Below are positions 7,767 to 17,243 of a stretch of DNA of 64,000 nucleotides, piece after piece (the stretch's first letter is position 1; every line of letters begins with the position of its first letter). A program made the translations under genes and the position numbers. The notes under the pieces were generated by a model. It was not told where the DNA came from. It did no database searches and saw only the letters and a list, made by a program, of their open reading frames with translations. Source of the DNA: Lysinibacillus contaminans (GTDB taxonomy: Bacteria > Bacillota > Bacilli > Bacillales_A > Planococcaceae); assembly GCF_001278945.1 (NCBI RefSeq), contig NZ_LGRV01000003.1:992001-1056000 (forward strand). The letters are read 5' to 3'.

Positions 7767-9239
7767 CTAATAATACGCATTAATATTTTGTACAATTTTT
7801 TCCCATTCATCTTGTTTTTGTTGAGTTGTTTGTAAGTCCCATTTAGGTTCAAAGTTACTGTAAATAATGAATTTTTCAGCAATTGTTTGCATATCCCACC
7901 AACCTAAAGCTAAGCCACAAATAAACGATGCGCCAAGTGGAGACAAGTCTATTTTATTTGTCGTATGAATATTCAATTGAAGGAAATTCGCCATATCTTG
8001 AATTAAATATTGATTTGCAGATGCCCCTCCATCACAACGAAGTGTCTGTAGGGTAATAGATGTTTCTTGTGAGAGTAAACTAATAACATCACGAATTTGA
8101 TGAGCAATACTTTCTGAGCAAGCCTTTAACAAATGTGAACGTGTAGAGCTACGACTAAGCCCATAAATCGTTGCTTTAGCATTAACGTTCCAGTAGGGTG
8201 CTCCAATACCGTAGAAAGCTGGTATTATAATGACGCCCTCACTAGAAGGAGTTTCTTTTAAAATAGCCATTAACTCATTGTAGTCCTGAAATAAACCTAA
8301 GTTATTTTTTGCCCATGATAGCGTATCGGCTGCGCTATAAATAATTCCTTCTAAAGCATAGCTAGTTTTAGTAGATAGCTTCCAAGCGATAGTTGTTACT
8401 AAACCATTTTTGGCAGGGAGTGGATTTTCACCAATATTCATCAGTACAGAAGATCCAGTTCCTAGCGTTGCTTTTGCCGTTCCTGTTTTAAAACAGCCAT
8501 GTGCAAATAGTGCTGCTTGCGAATCGCCAATGACTCCGCAAATAGGAGTACCTTGAATGGCATCAGGCAAGTTTGGATCGCTTACAATTCCGAAGCTTGC
8601 GTCAGATTCAAGTACGTTTGGTAAGATGATTGACTTTAGATTAAATAAATCTAGTAATTGATCATCCCACGATAATGTATGGATATTGAAAAGTAAAGTT
8701 CGACAAGCATTTGTATAATCCGTTGCATGCACCATTTTATTCGTTAGGTTATAAATCAGCCAGCTATCCATTGTACCTGCGTATGCTTGAGATGCTTGAG
8801 GATGAGCATTCAATAACCATTGTAGCTTTGTAGCGGAAAAATAAGGGCTAATCAGTAAGCCTGTTTTTTCACTAATTGTTGGTGCGTGGCCTTGTGAAAT
8901 ATACTGTTCACATAGTTTGGCTGTGCGATTGCATTGCCAAACTATGGCATTTTGTATCGGTTGGCCATCTTTATTCCAAAGTAAACATGTTTCGCGCTGG
9001 TTTGTAATTGAAATCGCATGTATATCACCTTTAGATAGATTTTGCTGCTGTACAATTTCGTGAAGAAGACGTTGCGTATTTTGATAAATTTCTATAGGAT
9101 CATGCTCTAACCAACCTGGCTGAGGATATATTTGTTCGTGTTCAACACTTAACTTATGAACAATGTCACCTTTTTGATTTATGAGTAACACCTTTGTTCC
9201 AGAAGTACTTTGATCGATAGTTAAAATAAATGGACCCAT
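7767..9239 (-). CDS. FGGY-family kinase of glycerol-kinase type
   Basis: The 490-residue product is an ATP-dependent carbohydrate kinase resembling GlpK throughout: DQSTSGTK nucleotide loop at the N-terminus, ITNQRET, DYTNACRTLLFNIHTL, GDSQAALF, GTGSSVLMN, APYWN and DGGASAN. Residues that hold glycerol in GlpK appear conserved: Arg-Glu in NQRET, Tyr in PYFSATK and Asp in GDSQ. This favours a three-carbon substrate such as glycerol or dihydroxyacetone over a pentulose. It is the last gene of the minus operon and overlaps the transketolase stop by one base (TAATG). A true glycerol role would be odd here, since no glpF or glpD is nearby. Confidence 0.85.
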   Translation of the reverse strand: MGPFILTIDQSTSGTKVLLINQKGDIVHKLSVEHEQIYPQPGWLEHDPIEIYQNTQRLLHEIVQQQNLSKGDIHAISITNQRETCLLWNKDGQPIQNAIVWQCNRTAKLCEQYISQGHAPTISEKTGLLISPYFSATKLQWLLNAHPQASQAYAGTMDSWLIYNLTNKMVHATDYTNACRTLLFNIHTLSWDDQLLDLFNLKSIILPNVLESDASFGIVSDPNLPDAIQGTPICGVIGDSQAALFAHGCFKTGTAKATLGTGSSVLMNIGENPLPAKNGLVTTIAWKLSTKTSYALEGIIYSAADTLSWAKNNLGLFQDYNELMAILKETPSSEGVIIIPAFYGIGAPYWNVNAKATIYGLSRSSTRSHLLKACSESIAHQIRDVISLLSQETSITLQTLRCDGGASANQYLIQDMANFLQLNIHTTNKIDLSPLGASFICGLALGWWDMQTIAEKFIIYSNFEPKWDLQTTQQKQDEWEKIVQNINAYY

Positions 9240-10183
9240 TACCGGATTTCCTTTTTACAAAATGCTGTAATATTAGCTGCTAAATGCTCAGCATTTAAAC
9301 CGTAATAATCAAACACTTCTTTTGTTTTACCGGCGATAGCTGGTTCATCAGGAATCCCATATATTTTCATAGCAACAGGGTGATGCTGTACAACTACTTC
9401 TGCAACAGCTGAACCTAGTCCACCGTGTATTGAATGTTCTTCAAGAGTAACGATATAATTCGTTTCTTGTGCTGCTTTAATAATAGTTTCAGTGTCGAGA
9501 GGTTTAATTGTATGCATATTGATAACTCTACAGTGAATACCTGATGTACGTAACATTTTACTCGTGTCGAGCGCAATTCGTACTGTTTCACCACATGCAA
9601 TAATTGTTACATCATTCCCCGTAGCTAATTGAATAGCTTTACCGATTTCAAATTCGAAATTATCAGAATCATAAACGTCTTCCACTGGATTACGCCCGAT
9701 ACGCATATATGCTCCTTGCTCATAGTGTACTAATGCTTCAATCATTTTTTTTGTTTCATGTCGATCTGCAGGTACAACTACTGTTAAATCAGGAATGGCG
9801 CGTGTTACGGCGAAATCTTGGACAGAATGATGTGACATACCTAGTGCCCCATAACTAATTCCACCGCTAATTCCGATTAGTTTTACATTTGTTTGTGAAT
9901 AGGCAACATCCACTTTAATTTGTTCAATACTGCGCATGCTAAGAAAGCAAGCAGGGGAGGTTACAAATGCTTTTATACCGCTATGTGCTAATCCTGCTGC
10001 AATTCCAACGATATTTTGTTCAGCAATGCCAACTTCAACAAACTGTTCTGGGAAGGTATCTGCAAATGATGTCATTGCTGCAGAGCCACGAGAATCGCTT
10101 GCTAATACATATATAGAGGAGTCGTTTTTTGCAAATTCTAAAAGTGTATCGCAAACTACTTGTCTATTTGGAGTTGTATTCAT
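9239..10183 (-). CDS. Transketolase-like protein, C-terminal subunit
   Basis: The 314-residue product is the pyrimidine-binding plus C-terminal half of a split transketolase. The thiamine-activating glutamate lies in VEVGIAEQNIVGIAAGLAH, and HHSVQDFAVTRAIPDLTVVV and EEHSIHGGLGSAVAE mark the rest. With the 10185 product it should form a cytoplasmic enzyme that moves two-carbon units between sugars using thiamine diphosphate. Split transketolases in sugar loci often act on unusual ketoses, for example apulose-4-phosphate transketolase AptAB or the sulfo-transketolase SqwGH. It sits one base after the N-terminal subunit gene; its RBS lies inside that gene's end. Confidence 0.85.
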   Translation of the reverse strand: MNTTPNRQVVCDTLLEFAKNDSSIYVLASDSRGSAAMTSFADTFPEQFVEVGIAEQNIVGIAAGLAHSGIKAFVTSPACFLSMRSIEQIKVDVAYSQTNVKLIGISGGISYGALGMSHHSVQDFAVTRAIPDLTVVVPADRHETKKMIEALVHYEQGAYMRIGRNPVEDVYDSDNFEFEIGKAIQLATGNDVTIIACGETVRIALDTSKMLRTSGIHCRVINMHTIKPLDTETIIKAAQETNYIVTLEEHSIHGGLGSAVAEVVVQHHPVAMKIYGIPDEPAIAGKTKEVFDYYGLNAEHLAANITAFCKKEIR

Positions 10184-10184
10184 A

Positions 10185-11024
10185 TTAGTTTTCCTCCTTT
10201 CTAAGAGCCTCGATTTGTTGTCGCAACTCTATGGTAGCTAGATTTAATTGTTCAACTGTAGGAACTATATGATGCCAACTAATCTGATTTTCTGCGAAGC
10301 TTACCCCTTTGCCCTTAGTAGTTTTAGCAAGAATTAGTGTAGGTTTATCTGATTTATGGTCGATCATATCAAATGTAGAAATAAGTTGTTCTATATCGTT
10401 ACCATCTATTTCAATCACATGCCAACCGAATGCCCGCCATTTCTCATCAAGTGGTTCAGAGGAAAGTACATCTGATGTTTTTCCAGAAATTTGAAGTCCA
10501 TTTAAATCAATAATGCCAATTAGATTTCCTAATTTATAGTGAGCGCCAGCCATAGCAGCTTCCCAAATAGAACCTTCTGTTTGTTCTCCGTCACCCATTA
10601 AGCAATATACTTTGTACGTTTTTCCCCCGCGTTTTCCCGCTAATGCCATGCCGACACTAATTGCGAGTCCATGTCCTAAGGCACCAGTATTCATTTCAAT
10701 ACCTGACACTTTATTGTTTGGGTGACCTATTAATCTAGTTCCAAACTGAGAAAACGTAGTTAATTCTTCTTTTGGAAAATAACCGAGATCCGCTAAAATA
10801 CACCATAGCGATTCAACCGAATGTCCTTTGCTTGCAATAAATCGATCACGGTTCTCATCTTTGCTATTTGTAGGATTATGTTTCATCACGCGGTAGTAAA
10901 GGGCTGTTAAAATATCAGTATTACTAAGTGAGCCACCCGTATGTCCAGCTTGCGCAGCGGTTATCATTGTCATTAAATCGATACGAATTTGAGCGGCTTT
11001 AATTTTCAAGTCAGTAATATTCAT
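10185..11024 (-). CDS. Transketolase-like protein, N-terminal (TPP-binding) subunit
   Basis: The product of about 279 residues is the thiamine-diphosphate-binding half of a split transketolase. GHTGGSLSNTDILTALYY and KGHSVESLW lie near the N-terminus, NTGALGHGLAISVGMALAGK follows, and the TPP/Mg motif is GDGEQTEGSIWEAAMAGAH with the DLNGLQ end. I start at the ATG at 11024, behind GAGGAG; this ATG is two bases past the stop of the isomerase gene, so the genes are co-transcribed and probably translationally coupled. The partner is the 9239 product. Confidence 0.88.
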   Translation of the reverse strand: MNITDLKIKAAQIRIDLMTMITAAQAGHTGGSLSNTDILTALYYRVMKHNPTNSKDENRDRFIASKGHSVESLWCILADLGYFPKEELTTFSQFGTRLIGHPNNKVSGIEMNTGALGHGLAISVGMALAGKRGGKTYKVYCLMGDGEQTEGSIWEAAMAGAHYKLGNLIGIIDLNGLQISGKTSDVLSSEPLDEKWRAFGWHVIEIDGNDIEQLISTFDMIDHKSDKPTLILAKTTKGKGVSFAENQISWHHIVPTVEQLNLATIELRQQIEALRKEEN

Positions 11025-11026
11025 TA

Positions 11027-12457
11027 TTAAAACTCTCCTCTCAACCAAGCTTTAATGTGCTCTTCATTTGGCGTAGCGGGATCAGGATTTAAGCCAGGGA
11101 TGTATTTGCACGCTTCATATAGGGAAGCACCAACACGATCATGTACACCAACAATGTGATGAATATATGGTCCTGTTACAAGCTTTTCTTCCCATAATGG
11201 CCAATTATCTACTTCAACCCATACCCATGAACCACGTGTAAAAGGGCCTTTAATACCTTGGGCATCACCAAAAAATAAAAAATACTTACCATGGTCGCCA
11301 TCAAAGCGAGCAAGTGTCATAGCTCCTCCTTTAACTTCTCCCTCATGTGTACCAGGAGCGTGTGTATCAAATAAAAAATGACGCTGTAAACGAGGTGTTT
11401 CTTCAACACTCATTGAGACAGGGAAGTTCCCGCAATGGAATAATAGTTCCCCATTATCGTTATCAGGATGACGAATGGTTAAATCGGCAAAGAATGTTGG
11501 TTTTTCGTTTAAAGCAGCTGCCTGTAACATGACAGAAGAAATAGCTCCGTGAATATCAGTTTCACACGTTACTGGGATTTGTTCGTCTGTTAAAATAGCG
11601 TTGGCAAGGCAAGGCATAATGCCAATTGCGTTCTGTAAAGAAGACCAGCATTGAATAGCAATGGCTGTACATTTATTCTTTACTGCAAGCGTTTTCATCG
11701 CAACCTTTAGTGCGCCAATTTTACGAATGTACTGATCTTCAACATCAATTGCTTCAAGATGCTTCTTAATGTATTGAATGGCATCTTGTAGTTCATCCGA
11801 ATCTTGTTTTTCTATTTTGTTTGTTTGGCGCTTAATTTCTTCGATTGTAATGGGATGTAATTCGATGCCAAATTGTTCGAGTAATTCCCCTTCGTTACAA
11901 ATCACCGACCAGAAATCAGTAGGGCGTGGACCAATTTGTAAAATGCGTAATGAGCGGAAGTGTTTGACCACATTTGCGGCACCGATAAATGTCTTAAAGC
12001 CTCGTTCAAAGACAATATCATTAACGGAGCTATTTACAATATAGGAGAAAGGTACATTAAATCGTCGTAATATTTTCCCAGTAGCGAATAATCCACACTG
12101 TGTATCACGTAGGCGCATACCATTTTCTAAAGGTGCTTCATCACGAGGACCCCATAAGAGTACAGGTTTGTTCAATTTTTTGGCAACACGTGCGACACTA
12201 TCTTCCGTACCAAAATTACAATGTGGGAAAAATAGTGCATCAACTTTTTCATTTGTAAAGTGCTCAACAATCTTTTCTTCACATTCCAAGTCACCATACA
12301 GCAACCCTTCTGGATTAATACCTTCCAAATCAACAATCTCGATATTTAGATTAAAAGAATTGATTTTCTGTAAAACTATTTTTTTGTACTTTTGTGCATC
12401 CTCTGCACTAAATACATTTCTTCGGGTAGGTGCATATCCTAATTTTATTTTTTCCAT
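11027..12457 (-). CDS. L-fucose/L-arabinose isomerase-like protein
   Basis: The 476-residue product resembles the L-fucose isomerase superfamily, Mn-dependent enzymes that interconvert aldoses and ketoses. Features include an N-terminal Rossmann-like part with DALFFPHCNFGTEDSVARVA, IAIQCWSSLQNAIGIMPCLA in the middle, CETDIHGA and FFADLTIR as likely metal ligands, and a C-terminal GTHEGEVKGGAMT. It starts at the ATG at 12457 behind GGGAG; a TTG at 12463 is too close to that site. It is first in the minus operon, so the substrate is probably isomerised before transketolase cleavage. The exact sugar cannot be told from the sequence. Confidence 0.8.
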   Translation of the reverse strand: MEKIKLGYAPTRRNVFSAEDAQKYKKIVLQKINSFNLNIEIVDLEGINPEGLLYGDLECEEKIVEHFTNEKVDALFFPHCNFGTEDSVARVAKKLNKPVLLWGPRDEAPLENGMRLRDTQCGLFATGKILRRFNVPFSYIVNSSVNDIVFERGFKTFIGAANVVKHFRSLRILQIGPRPTDFWSVICNEGELLEQFGIELHPITIEEIKRQTNKIEKQDSDELQDAIQYIKKHLEAIDVEDQYIRKIGALKVAMKTLAVKNKCTAIAIQCWSSLQNAIGIMPCLANAILTDEQIPVTCETDIHGAISSVMLQAAALNEKPTFFADLTIRHPDNDNGELLFHCGNFPVSMSVEETPRLQRHFLFDTHAPGTHEGEVKGGAMTLARFDGDHGKYFLFFGDAQGIKGPFTRGSWVWVEVDNWPLWEEKLVTGPYIHHIVGVHDRVGASLYEACKYIPGLNPDPATPNEEHIKAWLRGEF

Positions 12458-12519
12458 GTGCAAACACTCCCAACTTGTTATTTTTCACAAATCTTAACAT
12501 TATCAGAATAATTAAACAA

Positions 12520-12630
12520 TTAAAAGTTTAGTAATTTACTGAAATAAAAATAAAAAATAACTAAACTTTTACTTTATATTTAAGTGTATTACTAAATATA
12601 TCCTCTTATTCAACTAAAAATTTTAGTAAA
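12520..12630. promoter_or_regulatory. Divergent promoter region with TTTAGT operator half-sites
   Basis: AAAAGTTTAG (12522-12531) and CTAAACTTTT (12561-12570) form a perfect inverted repeat. ACTAAAA-A-TTTTAGT at 12613-12627 is a palindrome, and TTACTAAA at 12589-12596 is another half-site. All share the core TTTAGT/ACTAAA. They sit between the isomerase operon and the lacI-type gene, where a LacI-family repressor would bind. The lack of a central CG is unusual for this family. Confidence 0.55.
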
Positions 12631-12698
12631 TAACCTTTTATTTTTCAGAATATTGTGTTAACTTTAATTAAATAAATTTTTTTACAGAGGGTTGAAAT

Positions 12699-13724
12699 AT
12701 GAAAATAGACGATATAGCTATACTGGCAGGTGTTTCAAAATCTGCAGTTTCTTTAGCATTAAACGGTAAACAAGGTGTTAGTGAGAGAACTCGAGATAAA
12801 ATAATAAAAATAGCGAAGGAAAATGGTTACAAACATAAAGCATTAATTGATGAAGAAAAAGTAATTCGTAAATCAAATATTCGATTTTTAGTTGTGACGG
12901 ATACATCATTTATGCAAGAACAATATGAAAAGAAACCGTTCTTTAGCGAATTGATTCAACATGTTCAAAAACAGAGTTCAATACTTGGATTTGAAATAAC
13001 ACTCTCAACAATGGACTTAAAAAGCTTAATCGAGAATAAATTTGAATATACGGAATCCGATCAGGATGGTGTTATCTTGTTAGGAACTAATCTAACAAAA
13101 GAACAAATTTTACTAATAAAAAATCAATTTACTAAATTAGTAGTACTAGATACATTAGTTCCTGAGTTAGAGGTAGATTTTGTTGTGATGAATAATAGAA
13201 TGGGGATTTTTCAGGCAGTTCAGCATTTGGTTGATTTAGGGCATCGAAATATTGGATACATTAAGTCGGAAGAACGTATCCCAAATTTAGATGAAAGGAA
13301 TGAAAGCTTCATTCAGGCGGTAGAAAAATTTAAATTAGAGGATAATTTTGTTGAGTTTTCATTTTCATCAAATGCAATTGGTGTTATCAAACCGTTTCAA
13401 CAATGGTTTGAAAAACTGCATATGGAAGGTAAACAATTACCAACAGCACTATTTTGTGAAAATGATTACTTAGCAATTAGTGTAATTAAATCACTCACGG
13501 ATATGAATATTCAAATACCTCAACAAGTATCCGTAGTCGGTTTTGATAATATAGTAGAATCTGTTGTAATTACACCGGAGTTATCTACAGTTCATGTCGA
13601 TAAAGAGCAAATGGCCATAACGGCGGTTAGACGATTAAATACATTAATTCGAAAAAATGAAGTTAGTGTTAAAGTGACAATTGATACAAAATTCATATGT
13701 AGAAATTCTACTACATCTCTCTAA
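12699..13724 (+). CDS. LacI-family transcriptional regulator
   Basis: The 341-residue product has the LacI N-terminal helix-turn-helix (IDDIAILAGVSKSAVSLALN, residues 3-22) and hinge (SERTRDKIIKIAKENGY), then a periplasmic-binding-protein-like effector domain with HLVDLGHRNIGYI and VSVVGFDN. It probably senses the imported sugar or a phosphorylated intermediate and controls both divergent operons through the TTTAGT sites upstream. The start follows CAGAGGGTTGAAAT. The gap of 57 bases to the ABC ATPase gene contains no terminator, so it may lead the transporter operon. Confidence 0.9.
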   Translation: MKIDDIAILAGVSKSAVSLALNGKQGVSERTRDKIIKIAKENGYKHKALIDEEKVIRKSNIRFLVVTDTSFMQEQYEKKPFFSELIQHVQKQSSILGFEITLSTMDLKSLIENKFEYTESDQDGVILLGTNLTKEQILLIKNQFTKLVVLDTLVPELEVDFVVMNNRMGIFQAVQHLVDLGHRNIGYIKSEERIPNLDERNESFIQAVEKFKLEDNFVEFSFSSNAIGVIKPFQQWFEKLHMEGKQLPTALFCENDYLAISVIKSLTDMNIQIPQQVSVVGFDNIVESVVITPELSTVHVDKEQMAITAVRRLNTLIRKNEVSVKVTIDTKFICRNSTTSL

Positions 13725-13781
13725 AACAGATGTCTAATGCAGTGTAATCATTTTAAATAATGAGTATTCGGAGGGATATCT

Positions 13782-15260
13782 TTGGAACTGTTAATGACGA
13801 ATATTAAAAAATCTTTTGATTTAGTTAAAGTATTAAAGCACGCTCAAATTCATGTTAAATCATCTGAAGTGCATGCTTTAATGGGAGAAAATGGAGCAGG
13901 GAAATCTACACTTATGAAAATATTAACGGGAGTGTATACAAAAGACGAAGGCACTATTGTTATTGACAATAAGGAAGTACAAATACATTCAATTCGCGAT
14001 AGCGAGAAGGCCAAAATAGCTTTTATTCATCAAGAGTTAAATGTTCTAAATGAAATGAGTATTGTAGATAATATGTTTTTAGGTCGAGAGATTACTAATA
14101 AATTCGGACTGCTCAAAAAGAAAGAAATGAAAGCCCTTGCAACAGAAAAATTACAATTGCTGGGGTTGTATGTTGATGCAGATGACAGCATCAAATCAAT
14201 CTCTATAGGTAAAAGACAATTAGTAGAAATAGCAAAAGCACTTTTGTTAGACGCAGAACTTATTATTATGGATGAACCAACAGCAGCCTTAACAGAAAAA
14301 GAAATCAATTTACTTTTTAAAGTAATTCGCCAATTAAAAGAGCAAGGAAAATCATTCATTTATATTTCGCATCGTATGGAAGAAATATTTGAGATATGTG
14401 ATGAAATTACAGTTATGCGTGATGGTACTTTTATTGGGCAAAAAAAGAAAGCGTATACATCGTTTGATGAAATTGTCAAAATGATGGTTGGGTACGACCT
14501 TTACGAGCGTTTTCCACGTATTGACATAGAACCTAAGGATGTCTTGTTGAAAACTGAAAATTTGACGCTTGAAGGGAAATTTGAAGATGTAAGCTTTGAC
14601 GTCCGTGCTGGTGAAATTTTAGGGTTTTCAGGTTTGATGGGTGCTGGACGTACAGATGTTATGCACGCAATTTTTGGAAGCTGCCCGGCTACAAGTGGCA
14701 AAATTTATGTTCGAGGTAAAGAAGAAAATATAAAATCGCCCAAAGTAGCTAAAAAGCTTGGTATTGGTTTTATTACTGAGGATCGTAAAAATGAGGGGAT
14801 TATACTAGACTTCAATGTCTCTGAAAATTTGATACTACCATCATTAAAGGATTTTACGAAGTCTGGTCTGATAAATAACAAGATGAAACTTGAAGAAACT
14901 GAGCATTATAAAAATAAATTAAATATCAAAATGGCTTCACCGACTATGAAAATTGCTAATTTATCTGGTGGGAATCAACAAAAAGTAGTTATTGCTAAGT
15001 GGTTACATACAAATCCATCGATTCTCATACTAGATGAGCCAACAAGGGGAGTAGATATAGGGGCAAAAAAAGAAATTTATGAAATTATTAATGGACTAAA
15101 GGCTGCAGGAGTTGCGATTATTATCGTTTCTAGTGAACTACCAGAAGTACTAGGTATTTGCGATCGAATTGCAGTAATGCGTGAAAAAAGATTAGTGAAA
15201 ATCTTTAATCGAGCAGAGGCGAATCAAGAAAACATAATGGATTTTGCAACGAGGGGATGA
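13782..15260 (+). CDS. Sugar ABC transporter ATP-binding protein (RbsA-type)
   Basis: The 492-residue product carries two fused ABC ATPase domains, as in RbsA/XylG/MglA. The first has Walker A GENGAGKSTLMK near residue 40, the Q-loop, SIGKRQLVEIAKALL and LIIMDEPTAALT. The second has a degenerate Walker A (GLMGAGRTDVM), LSGGNQQKVVIAKWL and LILDEPTRGVDIG. It powers sugar uptake with the 15257 permease and the 16233 binding protein. It starts with TTG behind GGAGGGATATC and overlaps the permease gene by four bases. The substrate is not fixed by the ATPase. Confidence 0.92.
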   Translation: MELLMTNIKKSFDLVKVLKHAQIHVKSSEVHALMGENGAGKSTLMKILTGVYTKDEGTIVIDNKEVQIHSIRDSEKAKIAFIHQELNVLNEMSIVDNMFLGREITNKFGLLKKKEMKALATEKLQLLGLYVDADDSIKSISIGKRQLVEIAKALLLDAELIIMDEPTAALTEKEINLLFKVIRQLKEQGKSFIYISHRMEEIFEICDEITVMRDGTFIGQKKKAYTSFDEIVKMMVGYDLYERFPRIDIEPKDVLLKTENLTLEGKFEDVSFDVRAGEILGFSGLMGAGRTDVMHAIFGSCPATSGKIYVRGKEENIKSPKVAKKLGIGFITEDRKNEGIILDFNVSENLILPSLKDFTKSGLINNKMKLEETEHYKNKLNIKMASPTMKIANLSGGNQQKVVIAKWLHTNPSILILDEPTRGVDIGAKKEIYEIINGLKAAGVAIIIVSSELPEVLGICDRIAVMREKRLVKIFNRAEANQENIMDFATRG

Positions 15261-16207
15261 TAGGGACAATGAACAAAGTTAAAGGGGTTTACGAAAAGTA
15301 CGGTACCGTCATTGTATTACTCTTGCTAGTTGTTGTTATTTCATTGATGAATCCAAAGTTTTTAACAACTTATAATATTTTAAATATTTTTAGGCAAGTA
15401 TCGATAAATGGTCTTATCGCTTTGGGTATGACATTCGTTATTTTAACTGGTGGGATTGATTTATCTGTAGGGGCTATTTTAGGTTTGTCAGGTATGGTGT
15501 TAGGCTTATTAATCTTAGCTGGAACTCCAGATGTATTAGCAATAATAATCGTTATTCTTTTTGGTGCAACGTTAGGTTTATTAAACGGTTTCCTTATTTC
15601 AAAAGTAAAACTACAAGCGTTTATTGTAACTTTAGCAACGATGACGATGTTTCAGGGTATTACGCTAATTATTTCGGATGGTATACCAGCAATGGGCGTA
15701 ACTTCAAATGCAAAAGTATTAGATTTTGTTAGTCAGGGGAAAACACTGGGATTGCCATTTCCAATGATTGTATTCTTCATTGCCTTCTTTTTATTATATA
15801 TACTAATTGAAAAAACAGTTTTTGGACGCAGTGTTTACGCAGTCGGTGGTAATGAAGAAGTTGCGAGATTATCTTCAATTGCTACTGTAAAAACGAAAGC
15901 GCTTGTTTATGTGATTAGTGGTGCTATGGCGGCACTAGCAGGAATCATTTTAACATCACGTCTTAGCTCGGCCCAACCAACTGCAGGGGCAGGCTATGAA
16001 TTAGATGCGATTGCTGCTGTTGTAATCGGTGGTACAAGTTTAGCAGGTGGCCGAGGAAGAATTTTTGGCACATTGATAGGGGTATTAATAATAGGTGTGT
16101 TAAATAACGGTTTGAATATTATAGGTGTTTCTTCGTTTTATCAACAAGTAATTAAAGGGCTAGTTATACTCGTTGCGGTTATATTAGATCGTAAGAGTTC
16201 TAGATAA
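15257..16207 (+). CDS. Sugar ABC transporter permease (RbsC-type)
   Basis: The 316-residue product is a hydrophobic permease with 8-10 membrane segments. It shows typical RbsC motifs: LTGGIDLSVGAILGLSGMV near residues 65-83, NGFLISKVKLQAFIVTLATM, and GGTSLAGGRGRIFGTLIG near the C-terminus, which forms the coupling region. The ATG at 15257 overlaps the ATPase stop; an in-frame ATG at 15269 is an alternative start. It forms the membrane channel for the sugar handled by this locus. Confidence 0.92.
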   Translation: MIGTMNKVKGVYEKYGTVIVLLLLVVVISLMNPKFLTTYNILNIFRQVSINGLIALGMTFVILTGGIDLSVGAILGLSGMVLGLLILAGTPDVLAIIIVILFGATLGLLNGFLISKVKLQAFIVTLATMTMFQGITLIISDGIPAMGVTSNAKVLDFVSQGKTLGLPFPMIVFFIAFFLLYILIEKTVFGRSVYAVGGNEEVARLSSIATVKTKALVYVISGAMAALAGIILTSRLSSAQPTAGAGYELDAIAAVVIGGTSLAGGRGRIFGTLIGVLIIGVLNNGLNIIGVSSFYQQVIKGLVILVAVILDRKSSR

Positions 16208-16232
16208 AACTTTTTTTAGGAGGAAGATGGGT

Positions 16233-17171
16233 ATGAAGAAGGTTCGCTTTTTATTTCTGGCTTTACTAATGTTATTTTTAGTAGCTTGTGGTGATGAGGA
16301 CTCAACAGATGATAGTACTTCAACATCGGAAGACAAAAAACTTGCATTATTAATGGCTGATTTAGGAAATCCGTTTTTCCATGTATTACGTGATGCTGTA
16401 GTGGAACAAGCAGAATCTTTAGGTTATGAGGTAATTATATATGATGGTCAAAATGATGCCTCAAAACAACCATCTCAAGTAGAAGATGCATTACAAAAAG
16501 GTGTGTCAGCAATTGTAATTAACCCTGGGGATGAGGATTCAACAGCAAATGCATTAAAAGAGGCAATCGCACAAAATATTCCGGTTGTTACAGTTGACCG
16601 AAAAGTAAATGTGGATGGGATTTTATCATATCTAGTTACAGATAATACAAAGGGTGGCGTATTATCAGGGGAATGGTTAGCTAATAAATTACCAGATGGA
16701 GGTAACGTAATCCATATTGAAGGAGTTATGGGTACAGCACCACAACGTGAGCGTGGAGGCGGATTCTTAAGCGTCATTGATCCAGCCAAAAATCCAGAAA
16801 GTAAATTTAAGATTTTAGATACTGTTGTAGGAGATTTCTCAATGGCTCCAGCTGAAGCGGCTATGTCTGATTTACTTGCAAAACATGACGATATTGATGC
16901 TGTATTTGCACAAAATGATACAATGGCAGTAGGTGTTGCACGTGCAATCGAAACAGCTGGTAGAGATAAAGATGGAATTATTATTATTGGATTTGATGGT
17001 GCCCAGGAAGCATATGATTTAATAAAAGATGGGAAAATGTCAGTTACAGCTGTACAAGATTTCGATTTTATTGGTAAAGAAGCTGTAAACTTTGTAGATG
17101 CATATTTAAAAGATGGCAAAAAACCTGAATCAGAAGTGTTAGTAGATGTTTACATGTCAGATTCAAAGTGA
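16233..17171 (+). CDS. Sugar-binding lipoprotein of ABC transporter (RbsB-type)
   Basis: The 312-residue product is a lipoprotein with signal MKKVRFLFLALLMLFLVAC, lipidated at the Cys. The mature part follows the RbsB fold: LALLMADLGNPFFHVLRDA, VINPGDEDSTANALKEA, DNTKGGVLSGEWL, FAQNDTMAVGVARAI and IIGFDGAQEAYDLIKDGKM. It captures sugar outside the membrane for the 15257/13782 transporter. The ATG at 16233 has the best spacing from AGGAGGA. A strong hairpin follows, so its transcript may be more abundant than that of the kinase gene downstream. Confidence 0.9.
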   Translation: MKKVRFLFLALLMLFLVACGDEDSTDDSTSTSEDKKLALLMADLGNPFFHVLRDAVVEQAESLGYEVIIYDGQNDASKQPSQVEDALQKGVSAIVINPGDEDSTANALKEAIAQNIPVVTVDRKVNVDGILSYLVTDNTKGGVLSGEWLANKLPDGGNVIHIEGVMGTAPQRERGGGFLSVIDPAKNPESKFKILDTVVGDFSMAPAEAAMSDLLAKHDDIDAVFAQNDTMAVGVARAIETAGRDKDGIIIIGFDGAQEAYDLIKDGKMSVTAVQDFDFIGKEAVNFVDAYLKDGKKPESEVLVDVYMSDSK

Positions 17172-17185
17172 AAATAATAGAAAAT

Positions 17186-17225
17186 AGTGTCAGTAGGTTG
17201 CCTGCCAACTAACTGGCACTTTTTC
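17186..17225 (+). terminator. Strong hairpin between binding-protein and xylulokinase genes
   Basis: AGTGTCAGTAGGTTG pairs with CCAACTAACTGGCACT, with one mismatch and one G-U pair, followed by TTTTTC. It should reduce readthrough into the kinase gene, a common way to keep the binding protein in excess. Confidence 0.75.
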
Positions 17226-17243
17226 TTATAGAGGTGAATGAAT

